From positions 124,001-188,000 of the forward strand of contig JAJFGF010000068.1 of NCBI GenBank assembly GCA_021776245.1: a stretch of 64,000 nt of DNA, read 5' to 3'. The DNA is from Hyphococcus sp. Its GTDB lineage: Bacteria > Pseudomonadota > Alphaproteobacteria > Caulobacterales > Parvularculaceae. The position numbers and the translations under genes were made by a program. Below, piece after piece: positions 63,857-64,000 of the stretch. The stretch's first letter is position 1. Every line of letters starts with the position of its first letter. The notes beneath the pieces were generated by a model, which worked only from the letters and a program-made list of their open reading frames with translations, was not told the DNA's origin and ran no database searches.

Positions 63857-64000
63857 ACGACGAGCCGGCAATCCCAACCGGCCAGCGCCCAAACTCGAAT
63901 AAGCGGAGTTTTGCGGCAAAGGGATGATCTTCAGCGTCAAAATCCGGATCCGTTGCGGCAATGAGCGCCAGCGCAGCGCCATGAGCAGCCTGCACTGCGG
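63843..64000 (-). CDS. 3' end of an unidentified gene
   Basis: On the minus strand a frame is open from the window edge to a TGA at 63843-63845, giving 51 residues that end FGRWPVGIAGSSFNLF. Composition (DPDFDAEDHPFAAKLRLFEF) is that of a real protein end. It overlaps the TauE gene tail to tail by 14 bases. Too short to identify. Confidence 0.55.
   Translation of the reverse strand, partial: AVQAAHGAALALIAATDPDFDAEDHPFAAKLRLFEFGRWPVGIAGSSFNLF

Overview
The window looks like part of an alphaproteobacterial chromosome with moderately high G+C. The markers are a GcrA cell-cycle regulator, MmcB, FlbT, an ScfR-type short-chain fatty acyl regulator, the AddAB recombination pair, an AmgK-MurU cell-wall recycling pair, an exact TTAA-N7-TTAA CtrA-type box and several GANTC (CcrM-type) sites. 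I infer a member of the Caulobacterales/Parvularculales/Hyphomonadaceae range; no rRNA is present to place it better. Genes are dense, often overlap by 1-8 bases and are mostly housekeeping. I see no tRNA, rRNA, CRISPR array, prophage, transposase or plasmid function.

Layout. 1-14 kb: end of scfR, a DUF885 lipoprotein, an ABC permease-hslO-ppk2 run, gcrA, the phosphate regulators phoR/phoU/phoB without the pst transporter genes, a DUF547 lipoprotein, a second DUF885 protein, a small membrane protein and a PQQ-type sugar dehydrogenase. 14-24.5 kb: mmcB and a ferredoxin, then a six-gene run tsaE-amgK-murU-addB-addA-trxA. 24.5-28.4 kb: trpA-accD-folC (no trpB) and a CPBP protease. 28.5-35 kb: a DUF2975/HTH pair, an M20 peptidase, a putative 2OG-Fe oxygenase, arfB-rlmN, and a membrane-anchored winged-helix/TPR regulator whose reading frame is cut by an in-frame TAG. 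35.3-39 kb: a second sugar dehydrogenase, a small secreted protein, a GFA-family protein and an MFS transporter. 39-43 kb: a minus-strand operon of two tiny ORFs plus a second DUF2975/HTH pair, divergent from rdgB - metallo-beta-lactamase - hemW. 43-47.4 kb: an LpoA-like lipoprotein, rsmI, yraN, a BON lipoprotein and gshB. 47.5-54.3 kb: three glycosyltransferases, a polytopic membrane protein and lptF-lptG. 54.4-64 kb: lone flbT, mtaB-ftsY-yciB, a NUDIX hydrolase, a MarR protein with a histone-H1-like tail, an SpoU methyltransferase, a universal stress protein with a PLP enzyme, xth, a TauE-family permease and the end of an unidentified gene.

Most worth a second look: (1) a subclass B1, NDM-like, lipoprotein-type metallo-beta-lactamase placed between rdgB and hemW and sharing start/stop bases with both; (2) across the divergent promoter, two tiny genes (a 44-aa membrane peptide and a 48-aa exported two-cysteine peptide) ahead of a DUF2975/HTH pair, with a plus-strand terminator in their leader that hints at an antisense RNA; (3) TTATCG-type operators at both DUF2975/HTH loci; (4) the amber-interrupted regulator opposite three CTTGAA repeats spaced 11 bp; (5) palindromic intergenic elements whose ends supply the stop codons of neighbouring genes.

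All calls rest on reading motifs and family resemblance by eye; no database search was run.
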